Shown here piece by piece: positions 48,546 to 60,334 of a DNA stretch of 64,000 nt; the first letter of the stretch is position 1; every line of letters starts with the position of its first letter. The stretch covers positions 2,232,001 to 2,296,000 of the forward strand of contig SRSI01000048.1 in NCBI GenBank assembly GCA_005656395.1, written 5' to 3'. Both the position numbers and the translations under genes were made by a program. The notes below the pieces were generated by a model. The model had not been told where the DNA came from. It did no database searches and saw nothing but the letters and a program-made list of their open reading frames with translations. The DNA comes from Strongyloides papillosus. Lineage: Eukaryota; Nematoda; Chromadorea; Rhabditida; Strongyloididae.

Positions 48546-48795
48546 ATAAAGTGTTATCAAGAAGTTTTTAATTGGAATGATTAAAATAGAATAAAGATGC
48601 AATTTTCCTTTGTAATTAAGCAAATTTTTTCTATATGGTATATAAAACTGGATAAAAATAATAATAATATAATTATTTTTTAACTCAAAAGGAAGAGAAA
48701 CTTTATATTTGCTAAATGATTGTATAAAAAAATATTTCCTCATATAAAATTTAATAACTGAAAATTTTTTTATCGTTTAAACTGTATTATTCAAA

Positions 48796-49865
48796 ATGTC
48801 TAATAACACGATTTTTACTGATTATTGTGACGGGATTGAGGATGATGTTTTTGATAATTCTGTAGAATCAATAACTTTTATAAGTAATGTTACAATTGGA
48901 TTAATTCATTTTATGTTCACTGTATTTTTTATAACAACACAAATCCTGATGTTTATAGTAAATTAATTATTTTTAAATAATATAATTTTTTTAGAGTTTT
49001 TATAAAATGTCGAAACAAAAATATCATAATATGGCATTCGATATAATGAGACATCATGGTGTTGTATCATTTATTCAGCAATTATGCCATTTGCTAACAT
49101 CAGTACAAACAATATTTTATATTAATTGGGCAGCAATATTTTCAACAATTATTGGAGGAATTCTTCAATCAGCTTACCTTTGTAGTATATTATTTATATT
49201 AGTATTATCATTGAATCGCTGTGATCTTATGTACAATTTCAAATTTTTTCCTTCAATATCAAGAAAAAAATTTTATTCAATTGCAGCTATTTTATGCTAT
49301 GTTTATTTTTGTTTAATGACAGTTTTTTTCCTTCTTCCTAGTAATAGAATGACGTTTAAATTTCGTTATTATGAATGGGATTTTGTTGATGATGAGTGTT
49401 TATCAAGTTTTGGGTTTGTCTTAGAAAAATTGGCTGTTTATAGTCCTCTAGCTGTATCATTTATACTGTACTTAATGACATTTTATAAAATAGTTTCTTT
49501 ACGAAATCTGAAACAGAAATCAACTTATTTCTGTCCCGAGGACATTAAATTGATAGTTCATTTACTAATATGTTATGTTTTAATAATATTTATGGAACTT
49601 TGCTGGAACGGTCATTTTTTTAATATTTATAAAACGCAATTTGGAGCGTTAGTACCACATTTTGTATATATACTCGTGTCAGGTGCCAATACGACTTTTA
49701 CAGTTTTTTTTGTTAGGTAAGATTTCTATATATCACAATAAATATTTACCAATATTTTTTAGGAATATTCGTAATAGCATTCTCGGTAGATGCTTTTCTA
49801 AATCTATTATACCGGCATCCAGAATTGATAACACTCAAATAAAAAATATAAAAGTGATGTTTTAA
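48796..49865 (+). CDS. 7TM chemoreceptor-like GPCR, array copy H
   Basis: Exons 48796-48957, 48995-49716 and 49763-49865 give 328 residues. Sister of copy E: same tail apart from one residue (DNTQIKN for DKTQIKN), same LRNLKQKSTYF loop and LVPHFVYILVSGANTTF at TM7. Between TM2 and TM3 it instead carries YINWAAIFSTII, as in A. Intact. Confidence 0.78.
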
Positions 49866-50327
49866 ATTTTATTATATTCTTTTAAATAATTACATCATTT
49901 TTATTAATATTTTTATTTTTTTTTAATTAGATATTATTTCTGTGCATAAACATTTTTGGATAAAAATTATATCTCCTTACTGATTAATTTATGACATTAA
50001 AAACGGATTCATTTCCACTTAATTTCTACATTAATTTTGTAATTTTATAAATAAATTTATTGAAAATTAATAGTTGTTAAATAATTTTCTTATAATGATA
50101 AATTGTCAAACCATAATGTTTTTAACTTGTTTTGACTGTCTTTGACATAGTATGAAAACTATCTTAATGAATTTTTATTTTTTCTGAAAAATGAAAAAAA
50201 ATTTTATTGTAAAATTTTACTACATATTAATTGTCACTTATTTTAAGAGTTATATTAATAAATCATTTATATTTAAGTTAGAAACTTAAGTCTACAATGT
50301 AATATATAAATTTATATTAATAAATAT

Positions 50328-50430
50328 TGATCTCGTAATTTTTTTACAAAGACATGAAGCCAGAATAAATAAAATTTTAACTCAATTAGGCAAGAAAAAT
50401 AAATGATCCTTTCGTAGATTTTGAATAATA
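50328..50430 (-). pseudogene. TTL 5'-end relic between copies H and I
   Basis: Nearly identical to the E-F relic, with the ATG changed to ACG. Confidence 0.55.
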
Positions 50431-50697
50431 AAAAATAAAATGTTATCAAAAAATTTTTAATTGGTGTAATTAAAATAAAATGCAGATGCAATTTTCTATT
50501 GTAATTAAGCAAATTTCTCATATATGGTATATAATACTGGTTAAAAAATTAATAATATAATTGTTTCTAAACTCAAAAGAAAGAAAAACTTTTTTATTTG
50601 CTGAATGATTGTATATAAAAAATATTTCCTCATATAAAAATTAATAACTGAAAATTTTTTTATCGTTTAAACTGTATATTTTTAAATATTTAATAAG

Positions 50698-51753
50698 ATG
50701 AATTTAACCGCTAAATGTTATCTAATACATTTTGATCTTTTTGCTAATTCTGTATATTCAATAACTTTTATAAGTAATGTTACAATTGGATTAATTCATT
50801 TTGGTTTAACCATATTTTTTATAACAACACAAATCCTGATATTTATAGTAATTTTATTATTTTAAAAAATTATAATTTTTTTTTAAGAGTTTCCATAAAA
50901 TATCAAAAGAAAGATATAATAATACACCATTACCTTTAATGAAACATCATGGTGTTGTATCATTTATTCAACAATTATGCCATTTGCTAACATCAGTACA
51001 AACAATATTTTATATTAACTGGGGACCAATATTTTCAGCAATTATTGGAGGAATTGTTGAAGCAGCTTATCTTTGTAGTGTAGCATTTATATTAGTATTA
51101 TCAGTAAATCGTTGTGATCTTATGTATAATTTTAAATTTTTTCCTTCTATATCAAGAAAGAAATTTTATTCAATTGCAGCTATTTTATGCTATGTTTATT
51201 TTTGTTTAATGACGTTTTTTTTCCTTCTTCCTAGTAATAGAATGACTTTTGACCTTGAGTATTATGAATGGGACTTTGTTAATTATGATTGTTCAGCATA
51301 TTTTGCATTTTTAATTGAAAAATGGGCAGTTTATGGTCCTCTAATTGTATCATTTGTATTATATGTGCTAACGTTTTCTAAAATAATTTACTTAAGAAGT
51401 AAGAAACAAAAATCAACTTATTTTTATTCTGAGGATATTAAATTGATAGTTCATGTAATAATATGTTATGTTTTAATAATAGCTACGGAAATTTGTTGGA
51501 ATGCTCATTTCTTTAATATTTATGTAACACAATTGGGAGCGTTAATACCACATATTATGTTTATAATCATATCAGGTGCTAATACAACATTTTCATTATT
51601 TTTTGTTAGGTAAAATTTCTAAATATTGTTATAATTATTTACCAATGTTTTTTTAGGGATATTCGTAAAAGCATTTTTGGTAGATGTTATTCTAAATCTA
51701 TTATACAAGCATCCAGAATTGATAATGCTCATATAAAAATTACAAAAGTGTAA
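50698..51753 (+). CDS. 7TM chemoreceptor-like GPCR, array copy I (last)
   Basis: Exons 50698-50847, 50888-51609 and 51657-51753 give 322 residues. Second-subfamily exon 1 (MNLTAKCYLIHFDLFANSV), which resembles the exon 1 of broken copy D. TM3 ends LSVNRCD rather than LSLNRCD. The exon-2 acceptor is ttttaag rather than tttttag. The short tail ends KITKV, as in copy G. Repeat similarity ends about 300 bp downstream, marking the right border of the array. Confidence 0.77.
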
Positions 51754-52365
51754 GATTTCAATCTTATTAAATTTTTTTTAAAAATAATTACATCTTTTTT
51801 AGTAATTTATACTAAGATTTGATTATTTTTTTTTAAATTGAGTTTTATCTCTTTGCAAAAACTTTTTCAGATAACAATTATGTCTTCTTAATGGTTTATT
51901 CATTGTATTAAAAACGGATTCATTTTAATTTTACTTCTACATTAATTTTATAAATAAATATGTCTATTGAAAATTAATATAAAATTAATAATTTTTAACC
52001 AATTTCCATTCAGAGTTAGAAAACAAATTAAAGTAATTACTTAAATAAAAATAAATATATTTATTAATAATTATATATTTATTAATAATTATATATTTTA
52101 AAATATAAATTCATAAATCTGAAAAAAAAAACTTTAAAAATATTGTGAAAAATTAATAATCTCTTGCTGTGAGTTGTACTTGACTTGAAACTCGTCTACA
52201 ATGTCCTTCTCTACTAAATTCTACAAATAACACCATGTTTCTAGACATATAATTATCAGAAAGTACAAATTTCTAATGCTTAATATTTTCGAAAAAAATC
52301 CAACAAATTTTAGTATTTAATTTGAAAAGCACACTAAAAATTTTAATAGAAAATTATGGAAATAA
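51754..52365. other. Right border of the receptor array
   Basis: About 250 bp of receptor 3' flank is followed by unique A+T-rich DNA, with a short tandem duplication of attaataattatatattt near 52055-52095. No gene was seen. Confidence 0.5.
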
Positions 52366-53922
52366 TTAAATAGAGGATGCTGAAAATATTTCTTTAAAAT
52401 AATGTTGAATGTTATAACAATCTTGAAACTTATTGAAAAAAATTGTTCCTTTAATACTACTATTACAAATATATTTTTTAGTAAAACGTTCGCTTTTATT
52501 ATAATATGCAAGGCATTTTTTGTAGAGTCTATTATTACGTTGATGGAAATAAAAAGAATCAACAACCATACAACATGAGACAGTTTCCGGTAGTTCAAGA
52601 AGATCTGTAGAGTATGTTGCAAGACACTTAATATTCTTGAAATATTTTAAACTATCTCTTTTAATCTTATTTGTTTTTCCCAAAAATAGAAACTTTAATT
52701 TCGGAAATAATTCACTCAATAAAATAACCGTATCATCATCAATTGAATGCAACCCAAATAGAATTAAATTTTGAACTGTGCTAGGGCACAACTTGAAAAA
52801 ATCTAATATTTCTTTTCGAAGAAAATTACCATATTCTTCATCGTTTGTTTCATCAATAAAAGAAAATAATAGTGTTTTCAAATAATTAAGATTGTTAAAA
52901 CTCCTAGCATTTTTTGATATTAAATTTTCATTAAATGTTCTTCTTCCAGTAATATCAAAAATCTTAGATCTAAAGTATACTTGTAAACTTTTAAGGTTAA
53001 TCATATCTTGCAAAAAATTACAAAGATCAAGTAGTTGATATTCCGATCTTATATCATGCCATAATGTATAAATATAAGATAAATTCGAACGATCTATTTC
53101 ATTGAAGTTAATATTTAGTCTAAAACGCATCATAGGCCCTTTTGCTATATGTAATGGAATTTGATTTTCTAAAATATATCCTAATATATTTTTACGTCCT
53201 GAATTTGATAAATTTAAAACAAATACTTCATCATAATTTATCCCGGTTAACTTTGTTTCAATTGCAATATTCCTATTTCTAACAGCATCAATGAATATTT
53301 TAGATAAATTGTTTGAATTAATACCATCTAAGTAAATTATTATTTGCTCAAGATTTGTAAAACCACTAAGTAATGTATTCTCTAACTCGACAGGAGGTCT
53401 ACAATCTACAAAAAAAGGATTTATTCTATGGCCAAGCTCAATTTCAAGTACTTTAATTTTATCATTTCTTATTTCTGAGAAAAAATATATGAAATGAGCA
53501 TGACTGGAGATAAAAAAAGTAAAATCAAAACGCAATTTTTGGAGCCATGAATTAGTTTGTAAAAATTCATGTACCTCCTTTCCTATTTCACTCATTCTAC
53601 GAGCCAAAAAATCCCCTGAAACACTTTCTATTTTAATTGGAGAGTTTCTAAATTTCCTCAAAACAAATGATTCATTAGAGATTTTTCTGAACATTTCAAT
53701 TTGTGATTGTGTAATTTTTCCATGACAATCAATAGCATAACTATTATCGTCTGGACTTGTATAGTCAACATTCTTGAAATACTTGATCGATTGAACTTTC
53801 TTATAGATTAATTTAGAAGTATAACTAAAGTTGCAAATATCCTCTAAAGATAAATAGGTAAAGAGATGTTTCAATATGTGGTCTTGGTTTATAATTAACA
53901 AAAATAACTTGACTTGATTCAT
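52366..53922 (-). CDS. F-box protein
   Basis: A single exon encodes 518 residues. The F-box lies near residues 12-55 (DHILKHLFTYLSLEDICNFSYTSKLIYKKVQSIKYFKNV). The remainder is Leu/Ile/Asn-rich with irregular LRR-like spacing (VQNLILFGLHSIDD, LFPKLKFLFLGKTNKIK, FKNIKCLATYSTDLLELPE), as in many nematode F-box proteins that present substrates to SCF ubiquitin ligases through Skp1. No known substrate domain (FTH, FBA) was recognised. The first ATG immediately precedes the F-box. Its neighbour on the left, inside the mobile element, is a broken F-box gene, but the two are not obviously close relatives. Confidence 0.75.
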   Translation of the reverse strand: MNQVKLFLLIINQDHILKHLFTYLSLEDICNFSYTSKLIYKKVQSIKYFKNVDYTSPDDNSYAIDCHGKITQSQIEMFRKISNESFVLRKFRNSPIKIESVSGDFLARRMSEIGKEVHEFLQTNSWLQKLRFDFTFFISSHAHFIYFFSEIRNDKIKVLEIELGHRINPFFVDCRPPVELENTLLSGFTNLEQIIIYLDGINSNNLSKIFIDAVRNRNIAIETKLTGINYDEVFVLNLSNSGRKNILGYILENQIPLHIAKGPMMRFRLNINFNEIDRSNLSYIYTLWHDIRSEYQLLDLCNFLQDMINLKSLQVYFRSKIFDITGRRTFNENLISKNARSFNNLNYLKTLLFSFIDETNDEEYGNFLRKEILDFFKLCPSTVQNLILFGLHSIDDDTVILLSELFPKLKFLFLGKTNKIKRDSLKYFKNIKCLATYSTDLLELPETVSCCMVVDSFYFHQRNNRLYKKCLAYYNKSERFTKKYICNSSIKGTIFFNKFQDCYNIQHYFKEIFSASSI

Positions 53923-55163
53923 TTTCTAAAAATAAAATATAGATGAAAGGTTATTATAAAAAATTTTTAAAAATCAAAATATATCACTAAAATATTGAAT
54001 AGTATTGTTACAAAACGTCAAATGCTATTAAAAAATAAACTGCAAAAAGTTTTCAGCAAATATTACTTAAAGTATTCATTCTTTTATGCTTTGGTAAAAG
54101 TTTTAAAAATACCTCACTTCTTAGCAATAAAGTTATTGGAAACTGTTTTTTATAAATATAATTTTTAAACATATGTTATATTAATGTCTTAAATAATAAA
54201 TGTACTTTAAAACAAAAACAATATTTCAACACTATAGTGTAATTATTATCTTTAGACAAATTGTAGCTAATCAATCAAAAAAAAATTATTGTTTAAATAT
54301 ACAAAATAAACAACATGTATAGTTAAATAATTAAAAGTTTGGTTTCCTTTCTTGATTGGTCCTATTTTTCATGTTAAAAGAATCTTAGCAAAAATATTTT
54401 TTAAGAAATCTGCTTTTTCTACTGATACCTCCACATATCTATCAATCAAACACTAATTCATTAACATTCTAATAATTTAAAATAAGCCTCACTAAATTGA
54501 TGCATATAAAATGAATATGATAAGAACTTACGGATCAAAAAATTTCTGCCAACTAAACATCATTTTGAAGATAAAGCATAAACATTTTAATGTTTTTAAG
54601 CTTCTTAAAACACAACCTGCAACTCTTCCTTGTTTTATATAAATATAATAATATATAAAAATTTCTTACGATGAATAATATATTTATTATAAAGATTTGC
54701 TTCTATTTTATAATATTAAAAGAAAATCACCTTTCTTTCGTTATGTCAAAAAACATTGTATCCAACCAAACCTATGGTACAACAAAAAAGTACCAAAAAT
54801 TAAAAAACATCCGCTAAAGATAACTTCCTTGAAAAACAATTAGCGGTAAAAATACTAATCCAATAGTGAGATAACTCACAAAAACACATTCCCATTTTGC
54901 AATATGTGGGATAATAGAAAAACGACTGGTAGAAAAGAAATACTACATTCAGGCAAATTTTGTTTGCAAAAGCCCTTTAGCGAATTTCCCATTATAATTA
55001 ATTTTTACACTTATATTTAATGCAAATTTTTGGATTTATCGTCTTAAAAGATGGTAAAATTTAATTTTTGGGATTTCAAAAACTCGCAAACAGACATGAT
55101 ATTTGCCTCTTTTTAAAATATACTTAAAATAGTCAGTATTTTTTGTAGTTTAAAATCTAACTT
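53923..55163. other. Divergent promoter gap
   Basis: 1.2 kb of A+T-rich DNA separates the F-box gene (minus) from the repeat protein (plus). A ttttttgtag acceptor lies 15 bp before the next start codon and may be a trans-splice site. Nothing else was seen. Confidence 0.55.
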
Positions 55164-56859
55164 ATGAGGAAAAATCTCTTTCATAAGAAAAATATTCAAA
55201 ACGATGAATTGATTCTTGATTTTATGATGAAACAAAGAGACAAAGGAATGAAAAACGACAGCGATGATGACATTATTATTATAGAAAGGGTAGCTTTTTG
55301 TTTGTTTTGTAGTTAATAACATTTTTTTTTGTATAGAAAAATTTAAATGATTGTAGTTGTCGTAATAAAATGCCTTCTGTGAAAAAAACAAGGAATGTGG
55401 TAGGTTCAAACTAATTTTCACTGTCATATCTTTTTAGAGGAGACTTTCAAGAAGTCGCAGTAGGGGTAGTGAAACAGATCGAGCTAAACATATAGTACCG
55501 TTTTTTGAAAAACCATCACCTATATTATCAGCTAGAAGACGTTGTCGTATTTTTCCACACAGTAACCACAACAAAAAAACTTATCTAAGGAGAAGGCAGG
55601 TAAAACGTGCTAATAATACTCATGTTGATGACGATTTCAGGTCAAACACGAGAAAGACGCAACATTCGAAACAATCAGTAGTCAAAGAACACCCAACTAA
55701 GAGGGAATTGGAGGAGATAAGGAGAGCTATGGTTTTCAGACCATCAAAACATTCGACAACTCTCTTATCTCAAGCTTTTAATAACAATCCTATCAGACGT
55801 AATAATTTATCAATTTCTAAATTCGCAAAATCAAAAGGAGGATCACATAATAACAATGCTAAAAACTTGTGTCAAGGGGACACTAAAATTATACCTTTGA
55901 ACTTGTTTCCAAAACATAACAGTGGCAGTCGAAGTACAATCACTGTTCCTTCAGATGAAGAGGAGACATCGAATAAAACTAAGTATTTTCGAGCCAATTT
56001 GTTATCAAGACACAACAGTAGCAGGGAAAACAGCATCCCTGTTTCTTCAGATGAAGAGGAGACATCGATTAAAACTAAGTCTTTGCGAGCCAATTTGTTA
56101 TCAAGACACAACAGTAGCAGGGAAAACAGCATCCCTGTTTCTTCAGATGAAGAAGAAAAATCAAGTAAAAATAAATCTTTGCGAACAAATTTGTTATTAA
56201 AACACAACAGTAGCAGGAGAAACAGTATCCCTGGTTCTTCAGATGAAGAAGAAAAATCAAATAAAAATAAGTCTTTGCGAACAAATTTGTTATCAAAACA
56301 CAACAGTAGCAGGAGAAACAGCATCCCTGGTTCTTCAGATAAAGAGGAGAAAACGAATAAAACTAAGTCTTTTCGAGCCAATTTATCATCAAAACACGAC
56401 CGTAGCAGAGGAGACACCATCCCTGTTTCTTCAGATGAGGAGGAACATTCGAATCAAACTAAGTCTTTTCGAGCTAATTTGTTATCAAGACACAGCAGTA
56501 GCAGGGAAAATAGGTTCCCTGTTTCTTCAGATGAAGCGAAAAAAACAAATAAGACTAAGTCTTTGCGAGCCAATTTGTTATCAAAAAGCACTATTGCTAC
56601 CCGAGATACCACCCTTTTTTTCTCAGATAAAGTGGAAAAATCGAGTAAAATAAAGTCTTTTCCAACCAACTTGTTATCAGAAAACAAAATTGTCAATCGA
56701 GATACCAACCTTGTTCCCTCAGATAAAATGATAAAATCGGGTAAAATAAAGCTTTTGCCAGCCAACTTGCTGTCAAAATACAACGTTGGCGCTCGAGGCA
56801 CTATAACTGTTTCATCAGATGAAGAAAGCGATGGTAGTAACCCATTTAACGTAGATTAG
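55164..56859 (+). CDS. Protein with ten 32-residue Ser/Asp/Glu-rich repeats
   Basis: Exons 55164-55289, 55337-55399 and 55438-56859 (all phase 0) give 536 residues. No family was recognised. Exon 1 contains NDSDDDIIIIE; residues about 60-215 are basic (Arg/Lys/Ser). From about 55903 to the end are ten tandem repeats of 32 residues (96 nt), typified by LLSRHNSSRENSIPVSSDEE followed by a Lys/Ser/Thr linker and SLRAN. The central seven are very alike, the outer ones diverged. The repeats combine a basic phosphosite context with an acidic cluster typical of casein kinase 2 sites, and IPVSSDEEE or ITVSSDEEE resembles a SUMO-interacting motif. The protein is probably disordered and nuclear (inference). 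The start follows an in-frame stop and precedes two well-formed introns. Confidence 0.65.
55903..56859 (+). repeat. 96-bp coding tandem repeat, ten units
   Basis: Unit boundaries can be taken at ttgttatcaagacacaacag and equivalents (for example 55999 and 56095). The third through sixth units are the most similar to each other, suggesting recent expansion or conversion. Because 96 is a multiple of three, other frames also stay open across it. Confidence 0.85.
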
Positions 56860-57315
56860 TTTGTGCCTGAATTACTCTCAGTTTTCTTAAGAAGAACAAC
56901 AATACGATGAATCCTACTGTTAACATTTATTGGAAAGTAATATTTTATTACTTTATAGGAAAATCGTCTCCTTTCTACAAATACTATCATATATTCATTA
57001 TATTTGTAAGAGTGCTTTGATAAAACACCAAAGAATTCTATTGTAAATAGCATCGTTTCTAATAAAATGTTAAAATAACTTTTCTTACTTACAATCACCT
57101 TTTTTTCCATTGACTTTACATAATAATCTTTTCTGAATTAACGCATGACAACATCTAATTGTGACTGTTAATAAATGCTTTTCAAAGTGATATAAACAAT
57201 CATGTCATCTTTTTTTTAACAGTCATTCTAAGTCCCTATATAAAGTCTGAAATTACCTATACGTCTCAATTGACATAATTTGAAGTTGTCATTCTTTTTT
57301 TTTGTCAATTATTCG
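56860..57315. other. Upstream region of the LRR gene
   Basis: 456 bp with a TATA-like tatataaag at 57237-57245 about 70 bp before the chosen start. A small minus-strand ORF (56856-57110) is not supported. Confidence 0.45.
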
Positions 57316-60245
57316 ATGCACCAAAGTTACTTACTACTAACACTACTTGCATTTATATGCCACCCAATACTAACAACTGATAATGGATATGTTGAATGCC
57401 CAAATGATTTGAACGACATTTGTAAGTGCTCCTATAATGCTGTTGGAAGTAAAATCGAATGTCCTGGCGCTGATCCACGAGAAGTTATTTCGCGCCTCAA
57501 AAACAATTACATTCACGTCTTAATTATTGAAAATTGTAATATTCCAAAAATTTTACCACCTCTGCCAGCTGGAAGGATTAGATCTCTTGAATTGTCACAT
57601 TGTAATCTGGAGGAGACTAGCTTTGGGGCTTTTGCTTTACTTTCCAGTGAATTGAAAGAACTCCACTTGAACAATAACCAGTTTAAGAAATTTCCAAATC
57701 TTGGGATTTTGCCAAAGTTAATTTCATTGAATTTATCTAACAATAGTGTAAGTTTTATTTTTCATACATACAAGGTAGTCATCATTTTTTAGATATCTAC
57801 TATTGAGTCAAATGTCTTTTCTGGTTTCAAGAGTCTTCGTAACCTCCGACTTCGAAATAACTTTTTGCAGAATCTTACATCAAACGCATTTAATGACGTA
57901 AGGAAATCATTGAGTGTTCTTGACTTACGTGGAAATAAAATCTCTACTACGTCATCTCTCTTCAAGAAAAACATGACATCGCTTGAGCATCTTGATTTGT
58001 CATTAAATAAATTAACAAATATAAGTGATTTTGAATTTAGTGGTTGTAAAAATTTAGTAGAAGTGCGCCTATTCTACAATAGAATCAGCCGTTTCTCTCC
58101 AAAAGCTTTTGGGAATGGAACAAAAATTAAGCAACTTTACTTAGGAGGAAACTTATTGACATCAAGTCAAGTAACAGCTTGTAAAGGATTTAATGAACTG
58201 GAACTCTTAGAATTAAGTCATAATAAGGTGGAGAAAATTCCTGAATTTTATGGTTTTCCAAATGTAACAACAATAAAGTTAGATAAGAATACCATTACGG
58301 AAGTGAAGAAGGCGAATTTTAAGGGATGTCCGAATCTTAGAGTATTGTACTTGGATGGGAATGCTATAAACAAAATTGAAGATGACTCCTTCATTGGACT
58401 TAACAATTTAACAACACTTGGTCTTGGCGATAATTTACTAACTAAAGTTACCAAGAAAACTTTCCATGGTATCAAAAAACTCAAGAAATTAAATCTTAGG
58501 AAGAATTCTTTAACAAATCTTGATGAAGATACATTCAAGGAGATGCAGGAATTGAATGCCGTTGATATGTCGAGTAACGATATAATGAAAGTACCAAGAA
58601 AATTATTCCACAGACTTCCAAAATTGGAGTACATTGACTTGTCAAAGAATCGTATAACTTCCATTGAAGCAATGTCATTTGATAACAAAGTTGCGAATAT
58701 CCTTCTAACTGAAAATCCCTTACATTGTGATCAAAATATGGAATGGTTTATGAACTTTATATCAAGTTTATCTATCCGTACTGCTCCAATGAAGAATAAA
58801 GAAGCTCAATGTGTCTTTCCAGAGAAGTACAGTGGTAAAGGATTGAAGGAAGTGGTGATGTCAAAGGCTAACGATACAATCACAAGATCAATTGCTCAAC
58901 TTAATTCACCACCAGTTGCTGGAGCTGGAGTTGGAGTGTTAAGGAATTTATTCCCACCTGGTTCAGCTGGTTTACCAATGATGAGTCAAAGTCTTCAAAG
59001 TATGCCAGTAATTGGAGCATTATCTCGAATTCTTCCTGGCGTTAGAGAAACTACAGCTAAAGAAGATATATGGAGAAGTTTATTTGGAAGGAAAATCCAT
59101 AATAGTGATCATCTAAATTCTGCAATTGAGGAATTCGTTAATCCAATAACTCGTATGGCCACAGGCGATGCATTACCATCGGATGTTGAGAGTTTAGTCC
59201 AAGCTGTTCCAAAGATGGTCATTCATGCTGCTGCTGAAGAAAACCTATCTACAGGAAAAAACTTTAATATATCATCATTACCTCCAAATGTCCTTGAACA
59301 TCTACTAAACGGTGGTTCAATACCAGGTGTAGATAAAAGTGTGATGGATGATTTAATAGTAAAAAATTTCAATAGAATTATTGGTACTATTGAGAAATTG
59401 AAAAACGGTACAATAAGTGAGGATGAAGCAGCAAAAGTAATACCACCATTTAAAACACTACCACAATCTATTGTAAAGAAATTTGTCTCTGGTGATGACA
59501 TTAAGTTTGTTGATGAATATGGAGTAGATTTGATAAGAAATTACTACCTTGAACGCCTACCAATTGATTTCGATGAATCTGCAGATGATGATGAGGAGGA
59601 TGATGAAAAGAAGAATTATTTGTTTAAATCAACTTTTGCTAAGAAAATGTACAAATTATTACCAAAAGGATACAATGTTAGTAAAATTCCTAAGAGTGTT
59701 CTTGAGACAATTGTTTCCGGTGGTGTACCAAACTTTAGGGATTTACCTCTAGATCTTCAGGAACATTTTAAAGAACACAGTTCTGATTTAGTGAGAGTCT
59801 TTGAATCGGTATGTTTTTGTACATATAGTTTTCAGTTAATGTTTATTGTTTTTTATAGGAAAACAAACCAATAGAAGAATTAATGAGTAAATTACCTAAT
59901 TTTGATAAATCTCATTTGAATCGTGTGGAAACATACGATATTTCAAAGTTATCAGCAAATGTAGTAGATCAAAAAGAACGTTCATCATGGAAGGAGACTG
60001 TATTTTATTCAACACTAATGTTATTAGCAGTCATATCATTCTTTGCAATATGTTACATAACATATTTAGCAGTAAGAATATATCACGGTAAATACCCTCC
60101 AAGAAAGAAGGACGATGAACAACAAAGAAGAAATCAATCAGTATTACCAGGAGTTGTTTTTACCCCAAATCATCATTCAACACCACGAGGTGTTTTAAAT
60201 TCTGCCCGTCAACGTTTCTCTGCCGAAAGATTTGAAAGGCAATAA
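57316..60245 (+). CDS. Leucine-rich-repeat single-pass membrane protein (EGG-6/eLRRon type)
   Basis: Exons 57316-57747, 57793-59808 and 59859-60245 (phase 0) give 944 residues. Signal peptide 1-24; Cys-rich LRRNT cap (CPNDLNDICKCSYN..KIECPG) near 30-55; about 15 LRRs from 75 to 450 with the LxxLxLxxNxL pattern; LRRCT cap from NPLHCDQNMEWFM near 453. Then comes a long region (500-850) with repeated 'LP..V...V..G' modules (SLPPNVLEHLLNGGSIPG, TLPQSIVKKFVSGDDI, KIPKSVLETIVSGGVP). One TM helix lies at about 864-888, with a basic 56-residue cytoplasmic tail. The architecture matches nematode extracellular LRR proteins such as EGG-6 and LET-4, which organise apical extracellular matrix in epithelia and eggshell. 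The start is the ATG directly before the hydrophobic leader. Confidence 0.82.
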
Positions 60246-60334
60246 TTTTCTAGAACTACTATATTATTTAAAAAATATTTATTGTACAGTTTTATTTAAA
60301 ATTTTTTAAATATTATAAATAAAAAATTTTTCTA

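Noticed and set aside
55113..55427. 104-residue minus ORF over the first exons of the repeat protein
   Set aside because: Overlaps two introns and two exons of the plus-strand gene; no motif of its own.
55872..56420. 182-residue minus ORF across the 96-bp repeats
   Set aside because: The repeat length is a multiple of three, so alternative frames stay open together; the plus frame has introns, a start and sensible composition.
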